64,000 bases of DNA, taken from assembly GCF_028885415.1 (NCBI RefSeq), contig NZ_CP118527.1, positions 6,014,001-6,078,000 of the forward strand, given 5' to 3'. This document shows positions 1-8,191 of this stretch, piece after piece; position 1 is the first letter of the stretch; the number at the start of each line of letters is the position of its first letter. A program made the translations under genes and the position numbers. The notes under the pieces were generated by a model. It was not told the origin of the DNA. It saw only the letters and a program-made list of their open reading frames with translations, and searched no databases. The stretch is from Streptomyces coeruleorubidus (GTDB lineage Bacteria > Actinomycetota > Actinomycetes > Streptomycetales > Streptomycetaceae).

Positions 1-634
1 GGGCTTCCTCGCCCACGCGGCGAAGCACCCCTTGCTGGTGCTGCGCTCCCTGTCAAACCGCCGCTGGTCGGAGCGCACCATCATCGGCCTGGTGATGCAG
101 TCGCTGGACAACTCCCTGACGACGTACCTGAAACCGTCGGGTGTCGGCCGTGGCCTGCTCACCGCCCGCCAGGGCCACGGTGCCCCCAACCCGAAGCAGA
201 TCAAGGCGGCCACACAGAGCGCGTCGGCACTCGCCGCCGAGATCAACGGCTTCGCGGGATCGAACGTCGGCGAACTGATGGGCACCCCGCTCACCGCCCA
301 CTTCCTGGGCGGCTGCCCGATCGGCGACTCCCGCGAAACCGGCGTGATCGACCCGTACCACCGCCTCTACGGCCACCCCGGCATCTCGGTCGTCGACGGC
401 GCCGCGGTCTCCGCCAACCTGGGCGTCAACCCGTCCCTCACCATCACCGCCCAGGCCGAGCGGGCGATGTCGTTCTGGCCCAACAAGGGTGAGCCCGACC
501 CGCGCCCGAGGCAGGGCGCGGCCTACGAACGTCTCCAGCCGGTCGAGCCGAAGTCCCCGGCGGTCCCGGCGGAGGCGTTCGGTGCGCTGCGGCTGCCGTT
601 CCTGGGCATGCCGGCCGTGCCGCCGAAGAACTGA
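1..634 (+). CDS. GMC-family oxidoreductase, C-terminal part (cholesterol oxidase-like)
   Basis: The reading frame is already open at the left edge, so only about 210 C-terminal residues are present. The end of a glucose-methanol-choline (GMC) flavoprotein is visible: HFLGGCPIGDS, then VIDPYHRLYGHPGISVVDG, then SANLGVNPSLTITAQAERA. In this family these segments close the FAD-binding fold and place the active-site His/Asn near the flavin. The pattern resembles actinobacterial cholesterol oxidase/ChoD-like proteins, but the substrate cannot be told from this fragment and many such proteins oxidise other alcohols. No C-terminal anchor is seen. The gene converges on the wall-protein gene on the other strand and shares a terminator with it. 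Family is confident; substrate is not. Confidence 0.85.
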   Translation, partial: GFLAHAAKHPLLVLRSLSNRRWSERTIIGLVMQSLDNSLTTYLKPSGVGRGLLTARQGHGAPNPKQIKAATQSASALAAEINGFAGSNVGELMGTPLTAHFLGGCPIGDSRETGVIDPYHRLYGHPGISVVDGAAVSANLGVNPSLTITAQAERAMSFWPNKGEPDPRPRQGAAYERLQPVEPKSPAVPAEAFGALRLPFLGMPAVPPKN

Positions 635-647
635 CCGGCAGCGGACA

Positions 648-699
648 GCAGAAGAGGGACCTGCGCCCCCCTCCGAGCGCAGCTCCCTCTTCTGCTTGT
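648..699. terminator. bidirectional terminator between convergent genes
   Basis: A 12-bp perfect stem (GCAGAAGAGGGA at 648-659 with TCCCTCTTCTGC at 684-695) continues inward as CTGCGC/GCGCAG, with a T-containing stretch on the far side. It lies between the two converging genes and can serve both. Confidence 0.8.
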
Positions 700-724
700 G
701 CAACGGCCTGCCGGCCGCTGTGAC

Positions 725-1711
725 TTACGCCTGGGCGCCGGCCTTACGGCGACGCACCACGAAGATCGCACCGGCACCGGCGACGACCGCGGCACCGCCG
801 ACGAGGCTGATCACCGGCAGGGCGGAGCTGGAGCCGGTCTCGGCGAGGCTGCCGGTGACCTCCGGCGTGTTGCCGCTGGGCTTCTCGTCGGTGACGGGCG
901 CCTTGCCGCCTTCGGTCGGCTTCGTGCCGTCGGTGTCCGTACCGGCGGAGACGATCTGGAACTTGTACGAGATCTCACCGAAGCCGGTGCACTCGTCGTC
1001 GTCGTCCCCGTAGATCGTCGCGCCGAGCGAGAACCCGGCACCGACCGGGGCGGACGGCTTGACGTTGAGGCGCAGCGGGATGTTGACCTGGTAGTCGGGC
1101 TTCAGCTCGTCGGTGTAGCCGACGTAGCCGGCCGCGTAGCCGCCCTCGTTGAGGTCGAACCAGATCTTGTCCTGGGGGTCCCAGGCCTGGAGCTGAACCT
1201 TCTTGCTGGAGAACAGCTCCTCCCAGTCCTTGTCGGCGGAGGCCCCGGCGAAGAAGCCGAGGTCGTTGAGCGTGGAGTCGGAGTTGTTGGCCACGTTCAG
1301 CGAGAACTTGTGCCAGCCGCTGCCCGCGGCGATCTTGCCGGGCAGGCCGGTGATGGTCACGTCGACCTTGGTGTCCTCGCACACGGAGGGCTCGGGGTCC
1401 GGGGTCTCGGACTCCTCGGGCGCCGACGTGCTCGGCTCCGGGGCGGACTCGCTCACGGAGGTGCTCGGCGAGGGCGACGTCTCCGGGGCGGACTCGCTCA
1501 CGGAGGTGCTCGGCGAGGGCGACGTCTCCGGAGCGGACTCGCTCACGGAGGTGCTGGGCGTCGGCGACGTCTCGGGAGTGGACTCGCTCACGGACGGGCT
1601 CGGGGTGGGAGTCGTTTCGTCGGTCGCGTACGCGGCCGGTGCCGCGAGCAGTGCCACCGGGGCTATGACCGCCGTTGCGGCCGCTGCTGCCATTGCGCGG
1701 CGAAGCTTCAT
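725..1711 (-). CDS. sortase-anchored secreted wall protein with Ser/Glu/Pro repeats
   Basis: Protein of 328 aa. The start is the ATG at 1711, with GAGG five bases upstream, because it opens directly into a signal peptide (MKLRR, then an Ala-rich hydrophobic core, cleavage near AYATDE). Residues about 30-105 are a repetitive linker of SVSESAPETSPSPST units. A globular beta-type region of about 170 residues follows. The C-terminus is a textbook sorting signal: LAETG, a hydrophobic helix, then RRRK. LAxTG is the form used by class E sortases in Streptomyces, so the product should be covalently attached to peptidoglycan. No enzyme signature is visible in the globular part; its role (adhesion or surface structure) is unknown. 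A longer frame to 1849 exists but would bury the signal peptide. Confidence 0.85.
   Translation of the reverse strand: MKLRRAMAAAAATAVIAPVALLAAPAAYATDETTPTPSPSVSESTPETSPTPSTSVSESAPETSPSPSTSVSESAPETSPSPSTSVSESAPEPSTSAPEESETPDPEPSVCEDTKVDVTITGLPGKIAAGSGWHKFSLNVANNSDSTLNDLGFFAGASADKDWEELFSSKKVQLQAWDPQDKIWFDLNEGGYAAGYVGYTDELKPDYQVNIPLRLNVKPSAPVGAGFSLGATIYGDDDDECTGFGEISYKFQIVSAGTDTDGTKPTEGGKAPVTDEKPSGNTPEVTGSLAETGSSSALPVISLVGGAAVVAGAGAIFVVRRRKAGAQA
1443..1600. repeat. 45-bp tandem repeat coding for the wall-protein linker
   Basis: A 45-bp unit starting GCGGACTCGCTCACGG recurs at 1443, 1488 and 1533, with a diverged copy near 1578. It encodes 15-residue units in the stalk of the LAETG protein, and copy number could vary between strains. 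Confidence 0.8.
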
Positions 1712-1925
1712 GAAGACCTCGGAGAGTCCGGCGTACCGCGGGATGCGGTACGAACGTTGGGGGAGGCCTCCGCGTGTGGGGCGCGGGAGTGGCCCGTGGT
1801 TCGGCAGGTTTGATCCGTGAAACCTGTGAATGGTTGTGCTGGCATTCACAGAATTCTTATGTGGGCTGGGTCACATCCAAGACCTTCTTGTGAAGGCGCT
1901 TCGCATCCGCTTAGATCTGGACTTT

Positions 1926-3056
1926 GTGTCTCAAAAACCGTCCGATGATCAGCCGTCGGCCTCGGAGATCCCCGACGACGTCTGGGAGCAGTTCACCCGC
2001 GACAGCGAGCGGGACATCCACACCTCCGCCCCGAAGGAACCGTCCGCGCGGGCGCGCATGGTGACCGAGCGGCTGCGGCAGCAGGAGGCCCGGGGGGAGT
2101 CGCCTACGGGGTGGCGAACGGGCCCGGCCGTGATGAACGGCCGTGCGGCACGGCGCCGCAAGCTGTGGGCCGTTCTCGGTGTGCCCGTCGCCGTCGCCGT
2201 GGCCGTGGTGGCGCTGAAACCGTCGCTGCTGCCCGGCGACCCCTTCGGCACGGACGAGACGCGGGCCGAGGCCTCGCCGCTGCCCGTCGAGACCGCGGCC
2301 CCCACCGCCGCGCCCGGGGCGTCGGACCCCGAAATCCCCACTCTGGACGAGCCGTTCGCCGGCTCCCCGGCACTGCGCTGGGCCGACGGCGAGGCCGGCA
2401 TCGTGCTCCCCGAAGCCAAGGCCGTCGGTTCCGTCCCCAAGGACCGCGTGGAACAGGCGCTGAACCTGACGAAGAAGCTGCTGGTGGGCGCCAACCTCGA
2501 CCCGAAGACAGTGCGCGGCGCCCGCCCCGAGGCCGCGCTCTTGGTGCTCGACCCCAAGCAGCCGAAACTCCTCGACGAACTCGACACCGCCCTGCGTTCC
2601 CCGAGCGGGACGCACGACCCCGTGACGCTGTTCAGCCGTTTCCACCCCGACGAGGTGCGTCCGGTCGGGGACGTGATCAAGACGCGTGGGCACATGACGT
2701 TCAAGAAGGGATCGCACGGGGGCGTGGCCGTGCGCGCCGACTACACCTTCGTCTACCCCGTCGTGCGGGCCGACGGTCCCACCGAGGTCACCCGCACCAT
2801 CGTGCGCCGGGTGCTCGAAGTCGAACTCGCCGACCCCGCGCGGTACGAGGTCACCCCGGGCCGGCTGCTGCTCATGGAGTACGACCAGGAGATCGGCAAC
2901 TCCTCCTGCGATGTCCACGACGGCTATCTGCACCCGGAGTTCTCGTCGAGCGAGCCCACGGGCACGGCGCCGAGCGGCCCGACGACCGATCCCTACGACC
3001 GGAGCAAGGACATCGACCGCGACGTGGACGAGTGCGGATCGGTGTCGCGCACCTGA
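1926..3056 (+). CDS. membrane-anchored protein of unknown function
   Basis: About 376 aa if started at GTG 1926 (VSQKPSDDQPS). That start is chosen because the upstream in-frame residues look non-conserved, but no good ribosome site is seen and GTG 1890 or ATG 1830 are alternatives. The first 80 residues are hydrophilic and acidic/charged (IPDDVWEQFTRDSERDI). An Arg-rich stretch (NGRAARRRK) precedes one transmembrane helix (LWAVLGVPVAVAVAVVAL), giving N-in/C-out topology. The external part of about 270 residues includes an Ala/Pro spacer and a mixed alpha/beta domain without an enzyme motif that I recognise. It is transcribed away from the wall-protein gene and ends at a strong terminator, so it is probably a single-gene unit. 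Confidence 0.75.
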   Translation: MSQKPSDDQPSASEIPDDVWEQFTRDSERDIHTSAPKEPSARARMVTERLRQQEARGESPTGWRTGPAVMNGRAARRRKLWAVLGVPVAVAVAVVALKPSLLPGDPFGTDETRAEASPLPVETAAPTAAPGASDPEIPTLDEPFAGSPALRWADGEAGIVLPEAKAVGSVPKDRVEQALNLTKKLLVGANLDPKTVRGARPEAALLVLDPKQPKLLDELDTALRSPSGTHDPVTLFSRFHPDEVRPVGDVIKTRGHMTFKKGSHGGVAVRADYTFVYPVVRADGPTEVTRTIVRRVLEVELADPARYEVTPGRLLLMEYDQEIGNSSCDVHDGYLHPEFSSSEPTGTAPSGPTTDPYDRSKDIDRDVDECGSVSRT

Positions 3057-3101
3057 TACGGCCCTGGGGGGACACCCTAGGGACGAGTGCCGACACAGAG
3101 C

Positions 3102-3140
3102 GAAGGGCCCCGCGGGGTGGAGCCGCGGGGCCCTTCTTCT
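3102..3140 (+). terminator. Rho-independent-type terminator
   Basis: A 14-bp perfect stem (3102-3115 with 3123-3136, GAAGGGCCCCGCGG arm) with a 7-nt loop, followed by TTCT, lies 46 bases after the preceding stop codon. Confidence 0.85.
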
Positions 3141-3622
3141 CGTCAGCACCGACGTCAGGGCAGCGCCGGTGCCTGGAAGCGGCGCCGGGGGGTTGCGCCG
3201 CTGGTCTCGACCGGACCCGACCGAGCCATTGGTCTCGACCTCTGGCAGTCGGGCCATGCGGGTGTCCGCGAGGGGGACTTGGGCTGTGTACGCATCGTGC
3301 TGGATGAACGCGGCGCCCGCAACCGTTTGACCCAGCCTTGTACGTTTTTGCAAGATCCGCCGGTCGGCCCCGGGCGTCCCCGGAGCCGACCGTTCTCTTG
3401 GGTGACCGGGCTGCTGTCCCCTGCCGTCCGGTCACTTCCCTGGAGCGAGGTCCCACGACGCACGGCACGATCCGTACGTCTCATCGCTCCAGCGAGCCAC
3501 GCGTGGTTCTCTCGGGCCCGCGCCTGGCTGGCACGGGCACCGGGACCAACGAAGCGGCGCGCGGGACGGTCACGCGCCGTACGGGTGAGAAGGGGGCGCA
3601 CGTCTGTACCGGGAACGCGGAT
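3141..3622. other. intergenic stretch without a recognisable gene
   Basis: These 480 bases lie between a terminator and the 3' end of the chorismate mutase gene. Open frames here lack sensible codon bias and protein features. The only oddity is a small AT-rich patch around 3338-3352 (TGTACGTTTTTGCAAG). I see no gene. Confidence 0.6.
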
Positions 3623-3904
3623 TCAGATCCTGCCGCGGCACAGCTCCAGCAGGGTCATCGCGAGGGCCGTGCCCGGTTTGCCCAGCTCCTGACGGTAGCG
3701 GCCGAGGACCTCCATCTCGCGGGAGAGGTTCACGCGCCGGCCGCCGGAGGAGATCCGGGCCTCCTGGATGACGGCGGAGACGGCCGCCCGTTCCTGGATC
3801 AGGCCGATGATCCGGTCGTCCAGCGCGTCGATGCGCTCACGCGCGCCGGTGATCACGCCGGCGGCCTCGGGAGTACGGGCACCGGTCACGTCGGTGGCGT
3901 TCAT
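3623..3904 (-). CDS. chorismate mutase (AroQ class)
   Basis: Protein of 93 aa, the size of a single AroQ helical domain. It converts chorismate to prephenate, the first step toward Phe and Tyr. The start is ATG 3904, with AAGGAG five bases upstream. Recognisable features are ITGARERIDALDDRIIGLIQERAAVSAVIQEAR (helix 1 with the R..ID.LD..I..L..ER pattern that supplies an active-site Arg) and a later R(Q/R)ELG segment near the C-terminus. No signal peptide, so it is cytosolic. It stands alone and is transcribed divergently from guaA. Upstream on the same strand are a promoter, a Tyr/Phe-rich leader peptide and a hairpin, which indicate transcription attenuation by aromatic amino acid supply. Confidence 0.88.
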   Translation of the reverse strand: MNATDVTGARTPEAAGVITGARERIDALDDRIIGLIQERAAVSAVIQEARISSGGRRVNLSREMEVLGRYRQELGKPGTALAMTLLELCRGRI

Positions 3905-3958
3905 GGGGGCTCCTTGTCGTCGAGGGGTGCCCCGGAGCGGCAAGGCCAGGACGACGAC

Positions 3959-3991
3959 AGGCGCCCCGGACCTTGTCGGCCCGGGGCGCCT
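3959..3991 (-). terminator. attenuator hairpin in the chorismate mutase leader
   Basis: Read on the minus strand, AGGCGCCCCGG (3991-3981) pairs perfectly with CCGGGGCGCCT (3969-3959) around an 11-nt loop. It lies between the leader-peptide stop (4013) and the chorismate mutase start (3904). A leader segment CGGCCCG (4045-4039, on the minus strand) can pair with CGGGCCG that straddles the hairpin arm and loop, so an antiterminator is possible. No U-run follows, which is common in Streptomyces. Confidence 0.75.
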
Positions 3992-4012
3992 GGGAAGTCG
4001 CTTGTCAGTTGC

Positions 4013-4084
4013 TCAAGCAGCACGACCATGGCAGCCGGCGGGCCGGATGCCATAGGTAAAGACGTACGTCTGGTGCTGGAGCAT
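4013..4084 (-). CDS. leader peptide with Tyr/Phe codons (23 codons)
   Basis: A very short frame from ATG 4084 to TGA 4013 encodes 23 residues with the stretch TYVFTY at residues 6-11, i.e. two Tyr codons and one Phe codon within five positions. No Shine-Dalgarno is seen, but a promoter-like TTGGAC-17-CATACT ends six bases before the ATG, so the transcript would start at or beside the A and be translated leaderless. The next element downstream is the 11-bp hairpin and then chorismate mutase. The arrangement is that of ribosome-mediated attenuation: scarce charged tRNA-Tyr or tRNA-Phe would stall the ribosome and favour readthrough. Function is inferred from position and composition only. Confidence 0.7.
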   Translation of the reverse strand: MLQHQTYVFTYGIRPAGCHGRAA

Positions 4085-4090
4085 GGGGCA

Positions 4091-4119
4091 AGTATGCCCC
4101 GCTCCCCTGGGGTGTCCAA
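4091..4119 (-). promoter_or_regulatory. promoter of the leader peptide/chorismate mutase unit
   Basis: On the minus strand, TTGGAC (4119-4114), 17 bases, then CATACT (4096-4091). The predicted start point is at the leader ATG (4084). Confidence 0.6.
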
Positions 4120-4231
4120 CACGGTTCGCATCCTGAGACGGCCCCGGTCCCCGGCGCACGGACGGTGCCCGGCGGCACCCCGGTAGAATCGGGTGGCACA
4201 AGACCCCCGCCCCACCGCCGGAAGGCACCCT

Positions 4232-5812
4232 GTGTCATCAGCGACTCCCGCTGCCAGCGCCACCGACACCGTCCTGGTCGTCGACTTCGGCGCGCAGTAC
4301 GCCCAGCTCATCGCCCGTCGTGTCCGCGAGGCGCGGGTCTACAGCGAGATCGTGCCGAGCACCATGCCGGTCGCCGAGATGCTCGCCAGGAACCCCGCGG
4401 CGATCATCCTCTCGGGCGGCCCCTCGTCGGTGTACGAGGAGGGTGCCCCGAGCCTGGACCGCGAGATCTTCGAGGCCGGCGTCCCCGTCTTCGGCATGTG
4501 CTACGGCTTCCAGCTGATGGCGCGGACCCTCGGCGGCACCGTCGACAACACCGGAGCCCGCGAGTACGGCCGCACCGACCTGCACGTCTCCAAGTCGTCC
4601 TCCACCCTCTTCGAGGGCACGCCCGCCGAGCAGGCCGTCTGGATGTCGCACGGCGACGCCTGCTCCGCCGCTCCCGAGGGCTTCTCCGTCACGGCCTCCA
4701 CGGACGTCGTGCCGGTCGCCGCGTTCGAGAACGACGAGAAGAAGCTGTACGGCGTCCAGTACCACCCCGAGGTGATGCACTCCACGCACGGGCAGCAGGT
4801 GCTGGAGCACTTCCTGTACCGGGGCGCGGGGCTGACCCCGTCCTGGACCACGGGCAGCGTGATCGAGGAGCAGGTCGCCGCGATCCGTGAGCAGGTCGGC
4901 GACAGGCGCGCCATCTGCGGGCTGTCCGGCGGCGTGGACTCCGCCGTCGCCGCCGCCCTCGTCCAGAAGGCCATCGGCTCCCAGCTGACCTGCGTGTACG
5001 TCGACCACGGCCTGATGCGCAAGGGCGAGACCGAGCAGGTCGAGAAGGACTTCGTCGCCGCGACCGGCGTGCAGCTGAAGGTCGTGGACGCCGAGGAGCG
5101 GTTCCTCAAGGCGCTCGCCGGGGTCTCCGACCCCGAGGAGAAGCGGAAGATCATCGGCCGCGAGTTCATCCGCGTCTTCGAGCAGGCCCAGGCCGAGATC
5201 ATCGCTGACGAGGGCCCGGCGGTGGAGTTCCTCGTCCAGGGCACCCTCTACCCGGACGTGGTGGAGTCCGGCGGCGGCACCGGCACCGCCAACATCAAGT
5301 CCCACCACAACGTGGGCGGCCTGCCCGAGGACCTCGAGTTCCAGCTGATCGAGCCGCTGCGCAAGCTCTTCAAGGACGAGGTCCGCATGGTCGGCCAGGA
5401 GCTCGGCCTGCCGGACGAGATCGTCCAGCGCCAGCCGTTCCCCGGCCCCGGCCTCGGCATCCGTATCGTCGGCGAGGTCACCAAGGAGCGCCTGGACCTG
5501 CTGCGCGAGGCCGACGCCATCGCCCGCGAGGAGCTCACGGCGGCCGGCCTCGACCGGGACATCTGGCAGTGCCCGGTGGTCCTGCTCGCGGACGTCCGCA
5601 GCGTCGGCGTCCAGGGCGACGGCCGTACGTACGGCCACCCGATCGTCCTGAGGCCCGTCTCCTCCGAGGACGCGATGACCGCCGACTGGTCGCGCCTGCC
5701 GTACGACGTCCTCGCGAGGATCTCGACCCGGATCACCAACGAGGTGCGTGACGTCAACCGCGTCGTCCTCGACGTGACCTCGAAGCCGCCGGGGACCATC
5801 GAGTGGGAGTGA
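4232..5812 (+). CDS. guaA: GMP synthase (glutamine-hydrolysing)
   Basis: Protein of 526 aa, the family's usual length. It converts XMP, ATP and glutamine to GMP, the last step of guanine nucleotide synthesis, in the cytosol. The start is GTG 4232, with GGAAGG about six bases upstream. The N-terminal class I amidotransferase domain (residues about 10-200) shows the nucleophile loop FGMCYGFQ and YHPEVMHS. The ATP-pyrophosphatase domain follows with the P-loop [15 protein letters not shown]. The C-terminal dimerisation domain has [14 protein letters not shown] and ends in the conserved [16 protein letters not shown] box at 4183-4188 could be its -10. It stops three bases before the convergent PPOX gene with no obvious terminator between. 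Confidence 0.97.
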   Translation: MSSATPAASATDTVLVVDFGAQYAQLIARRVREARVYSEIVPSTMPVAEMLARNPAAIILSGGPSSVYEEGAPSLDREIFEAGVPVFGMCYGFQLMARTLGGTVDNTGAREYGRTDLHVSKSSSTLFEGTPAEQAVWMSHGDACSAAPEGFSVTASTDVVPVAAFENDEKKLYGVQYHPEVMHSTHGQQVLEHFLYRGAGLTPSWTTGSVIEEQVAAIREQVGDRRAICGLSGGVDSAVAAALVQKAIGSQLTCVYVDHGLMRKGETEQVEKDFVAATGVQLKVVDAEERFLKALAGVSDPEEKRKIIGREFIRVFEQAQAEIIADEGPAVEFLVQGTLYPDVVESGGGTGTANIKSHHNVGGLPEDLEFQLIEPLRKLFKDEVRMVGQELGLPDEIVQRQPFPGPGLGIRIVGEVTKERLDLLREADAIAREELTAAGLDRDIWQCPVVLLADVRSVGVQGDGRTYGHPIVLRPVSSEDAMTADWSRLPYDVLARISTRITNEVRDVNRVVLDVTSKPPGTIEWE

Positions 5813-5815
5813 CCC

Positions 5816-6288
5816 CTACGTGCGCTTGATCGTGCGCAGCGGCTCGCCGGGCTTCCAGACCTGGACGACGAGGTATTTGTCGTCCTCGACGTAGGTCCGT
5901 ACGACCTCCGTGAGCTCGGTGCGGAAGAGGTGGAACGGCTCCGGCGGTTCCACCTCTTCGACGTATCCGGCCTTCGTCTCCACGTCGTCGACCTCGATCG
6001 CCCGGCCGCTGATCCGGACGTCGCCGCCGCCCATGCCGGTGCCCTCCCCGGGGTTCGCCTGGAGCGCGAAGCGCGGGTCGCGGCGCAGGTCGAGCGCCTT
6101 GAGCGAGTCGGGCATCATGCCGAGCCACAGTTCGCCGTTCAGGAACCGCACCTCCAGGCCACTGGTGCGGGGCGAGCCGTCCTTCCGGAGGGTGGCGAGG
6201 ACATGATGGGTGTAGGCGCCGAAGCGCTTCTCGACGGTGCCGGCCAGATCCGGTTCGGCGGTGGCGAAGCCTCCCAGTTCGCTGTCAT
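5816..6288 (-). CDS. pyridoxamine 5'-phosphate oxidase-like (PPOX) flavin protein, apparent N-terminal frameshift
   Basis: A PPOX split-barrel protein of about 150 aa; members bind FMN or F420 and reduce or oxidise small molecules. The first legal start in the main frame is GTG 6151 (111 aa), which cuts into the fold. Coding-quality sequence continues upstream in the same frame (FATAEPDLAGTVEKRFGAYT, then HHVLATLRKDGSPRTSGLEV) with no start codon before a stop. ATG 6288 (MTANWE) is one base out of frame. One extra G in the GGGAGG run at about 6271-6276 would join MTANWE to GFATAEPDL, giving a normal N-terminus. So the gene is either frameshifted or the run is misread. The main-frame C-terminal part (FALQANPGEG, ISGRAIEVDD, VVQVWKPGEP) is intact. 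Substrate unknown. Confidence 0.7.
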
Positions 6289-6490
6289 ACGTCAGAGTCT
6301 GGCGCCGAAACCCGACATCCTCTGTCGGCTATTCGTGGGATGGGGGAGACCGGGGGCGAAAGGGGTGCGCACGGGTGCGCACGGGGCGTTCGCCGGGGCA
6401 CTCGTCTCATCTTTACGAAACGGTTCTGTTCTTCCCCGCCCGACCGGCGGTAGCTTCCGCCCCGTACGTAGAACCAGCGCTGGAGGACCT

Positions 6491-7285
6491 ATGCACGGGC
6501 CCACCCCGCCCCTGCCCCTGCCCACCGACCGGCTGCGGTTCGCGATGCCGCCGATGCACGAGTCGGTCGAGGACGAGCGCCGGCACCGCAAGGAACGGCT
6601 CGCCGGCGCCCTGCGGATCTTCGGGCGGCTCGGCTACGAGGACGGCGTCTCCGGGCACATCACCGCCCGCGACCCCGAGTACAGCGACTGCTTCTGGGTC
6701 AACCCGTTCGGGATGCCCTTCCGGCACGTCACCGTGAGCGACCTGGTCCTCGCCAACCAGGACGGACAGGTCGTCGACGGCGCCTACCACGTCAACCAGG
6801 CCGCCTTCACCGTGCACGCCCAGGTCCACGCCGCCCGCCCCGACGTGGTCGCCGTCGCCCACTGCCATTCGGTGCACGGCCGGGCGCTGGCGGCCCTCGG
6901 CGAGCTGCTGGAGCCGATCACCCAGGAGAGCTGCGCCTTCTACGAGGACCACGTCCTCTACGACGCCTACACCGGCGTCGCCGTCGATGCCGAGGAGGGG
7001 CGGCGCATCGCGGCCACGCTCGGCTCCCGCAAGGCGCTCGTGCTGCGCAACCACGGGCTGCTGACCGTCGGCGACTCGGTGGACGCGGCCGCCTGGTGGT
7101 TCGTGTCGATGGAACGGTCCTGCCAGGTGCAGCTGACGGCACAGGCGGCCGGGCGGCCGGCCCGCATCGACCACCGGATGGCGGTGGCGACGCGGGAGCA
7201 GTTGGGGGGCGACCTGGTGGCGTGGATCAACTACCAGCCGATGTGGCAGGAGGTCAGCCGGAGTGAGCCGGATCTGCTGAGCTAG
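6491..7285 (+). CDS. class II aldolase/adducin family protein
   Basis: Protein of 264 aa starting at ATG 6491, with GGAGG ideally spaced upstream. The fold is that of L-fuculose-phosphate aldolase and related Zn enzymes. Visible hallmarks are YEDGVSGHITARDPE (N-terminal glycine loop), the zinc-site His pair in VVAVAHCHSVHGRAL, the acidic ITQESCAFYEDH, and LRNHGLLTVGDSVDAAAWWF, which carries the third metal His. Metal-binding residues look complete, so it is probably an active aldolase, decarboxylase or epimerase, but the substrate cannot be predicted. It is divergent from the PPOX gene and has no operon partner. Confidence 0.85.
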   Translation: MHGPTPPLPLPTDRLRFAMPPMHESVEDERRHRKERLAGALRIFGRLGYEDGVSGHITARDPEYSDCFWVNPFGMPFRHVTVSDLVLANQDGQVVDGAYHVNQAAFTVHAQVHAARPDVVAVAHCHSVHGRALAALGELLEPITQESCAFYEDHVLYDAYTGVAVDAEEGRRIAATLGSRKALVLRNHGLLTVGDSVDAAAWWFVSMERSCQVQLTAQAAGRPARIDHRMAVATREQLGGDLVAWINYQPMWQEVSRSEPDLLS

Positions 7286-7291
7286 GGCCTG

Positions 7292-7591
7292 TCAGAAGCC
7301 GCGGAGCACTGCTGCCTTCGTCATGGCGAACTCCTCGTCGGTGAGCACGCCGTCCCGGTGCAGCTCGCCCAACTCGCGCAGGCGGCGCAGCAGTACGTCG
7401 TGGTGGTCGGCGGCCCGGCGCGCCGCGGGCGGTACGGCGGGTGCCGGGCGGGGGCCGTGCGCGTCGGCCTCGTGGTGGTCGGCCTCGTGGTGGCCGGCCG
7501 CGGCGCGGGTGGACGGGTGCGGCAGCCGGGCGGTGACCGCCGTCGCGACGAGCGCGGTCAGCAGGTCGCGGCGGGCGCTGCCCCACAGGGG
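7292..7591 (-). pseudogene. detached SHOCT-domain tail of the DUF4429 gene
   Basis: Directly after the stop codon of the DUF4429 gene, the same frame continues for 99 codons without any ATG, GTG or TTG. It reads LWGSARRDLLTALVATAV, a His/Ala-rich spacer, then LLRRLRELGELHRDGVLTDE and EFAMTKAAVLRGF. The last part is a SHOCT domain (short C-terminal domain, often with membrane or oligomerising roles). DUF4429 proteins normally end exactly this way, so this is the cut-off tail of the neighbouring gene and not a separate gene. Confidence 0.65.
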
Positions 7592-8008
7592 TTAATCGGC
7601 CGCTTTTTTCCGCCCGGATCCCCCCGGGGGGTGCCCACCCCTGGCCGGCTCCTTCGGGATCTGGTCGAGAAGCAGCGCGCGGCGGATCTCCTCGGCGACG
7701 TACTCCGCGACCCCAGTCCGGTCGGCGTCCACCGCCAGCCGGTACGGATCGGCCGCGTCCGGCAGCCGCCCGCCGGTCGCCTGGAGCAGCGGGTCTGCGC
7801 CCTCCCGCAGCCGCAGCCGCAGCCGCAACCGCAGCCGTCCGCGCTTGCGTTCGGGTTCGAGGACGACACCCGAGACCGCCTCCAGCGGCACGGCGATCTC
7901 TCCGTACGTCTGCCGGAACAGCGGCACGGAGCGGTGCAGACCGGGCGTGATCCGGATCGTGCTGCCGTCGAAGGCCCAGGTCCCGTCACGCTGGATGATC
8001 TCGGCCAT
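7592..8008 (-). CDS. DUF4429 domain protein, truncated by an internal deletion and stop
   Basis: ATG 8008 opens a 138-aa product. It begins MAEIIQRDGTWAFDGSTIRI and runs through FRQTYGEIAVPLEAVSGVVLEP to YVAEEIRRALLLDQIPKEP, which is one complete DUF4429 domain. The last 20 residues (GGHPPGGSGRKKAAD) are not domain-like, and TAA 7592 stops the frame at the place where a second DUF4429 copy would normally follow. The stop lies beside a G/C palindrome (CCCCCCGGGGGG near 7620). An RLRLRLRLR run near residue 60 comes from a CGCAGC repeat and looks expanded. I infer loss of the second domain; whether the short product works is unknown. Confidence 0.65.
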   Translation of the reverse strand: MAEIIQRDGTWAFDGSTIRITPGLHRSVPLFRQTYGEIAVPLEAVSGVVLEPERKRGRLRLRLRLRLREGADPLLQATGGRLPDAADPYRLAVDADRTGVAEYVAEEIRRALLLDQIPKEPARGGHPPGGSGRKKAAD

Positions 8009-8191
8009 TAGGGAATTCTCGCAGCCGGGTCAACAGTGCGCGCCGAAGTTCACCCGTGCTGACCGGACCGGGCGGACGCGGACCGGGTGGTGAAGGGATA
8101 ATCCGCTGTCGTCGCACGGGAGTTGTACAGCGGTGTTTCCGGGGTCCGGAAGACCGACGGTGGTTGGGTCGCGGGAAGGCGGGCGTCGGGC

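Noticed and set aside
725..1849. Longer N-terminus for the LAETG wall protein
   Set aside because: The extra 46 residues would precede a perfect signal peptide and lack conservation signs. ATG 1711 has GAGG upstream.
3338..3352. AT-rich patch as a promoter for a hidden gene
   Set aside because: No coding frame with plausible features follows on either strand.
8096..8102. GATAAT as the -10 of the membrane-protein gene
   Set aside because: No -35 box is found at a proper distance and the start codon is uncertain.
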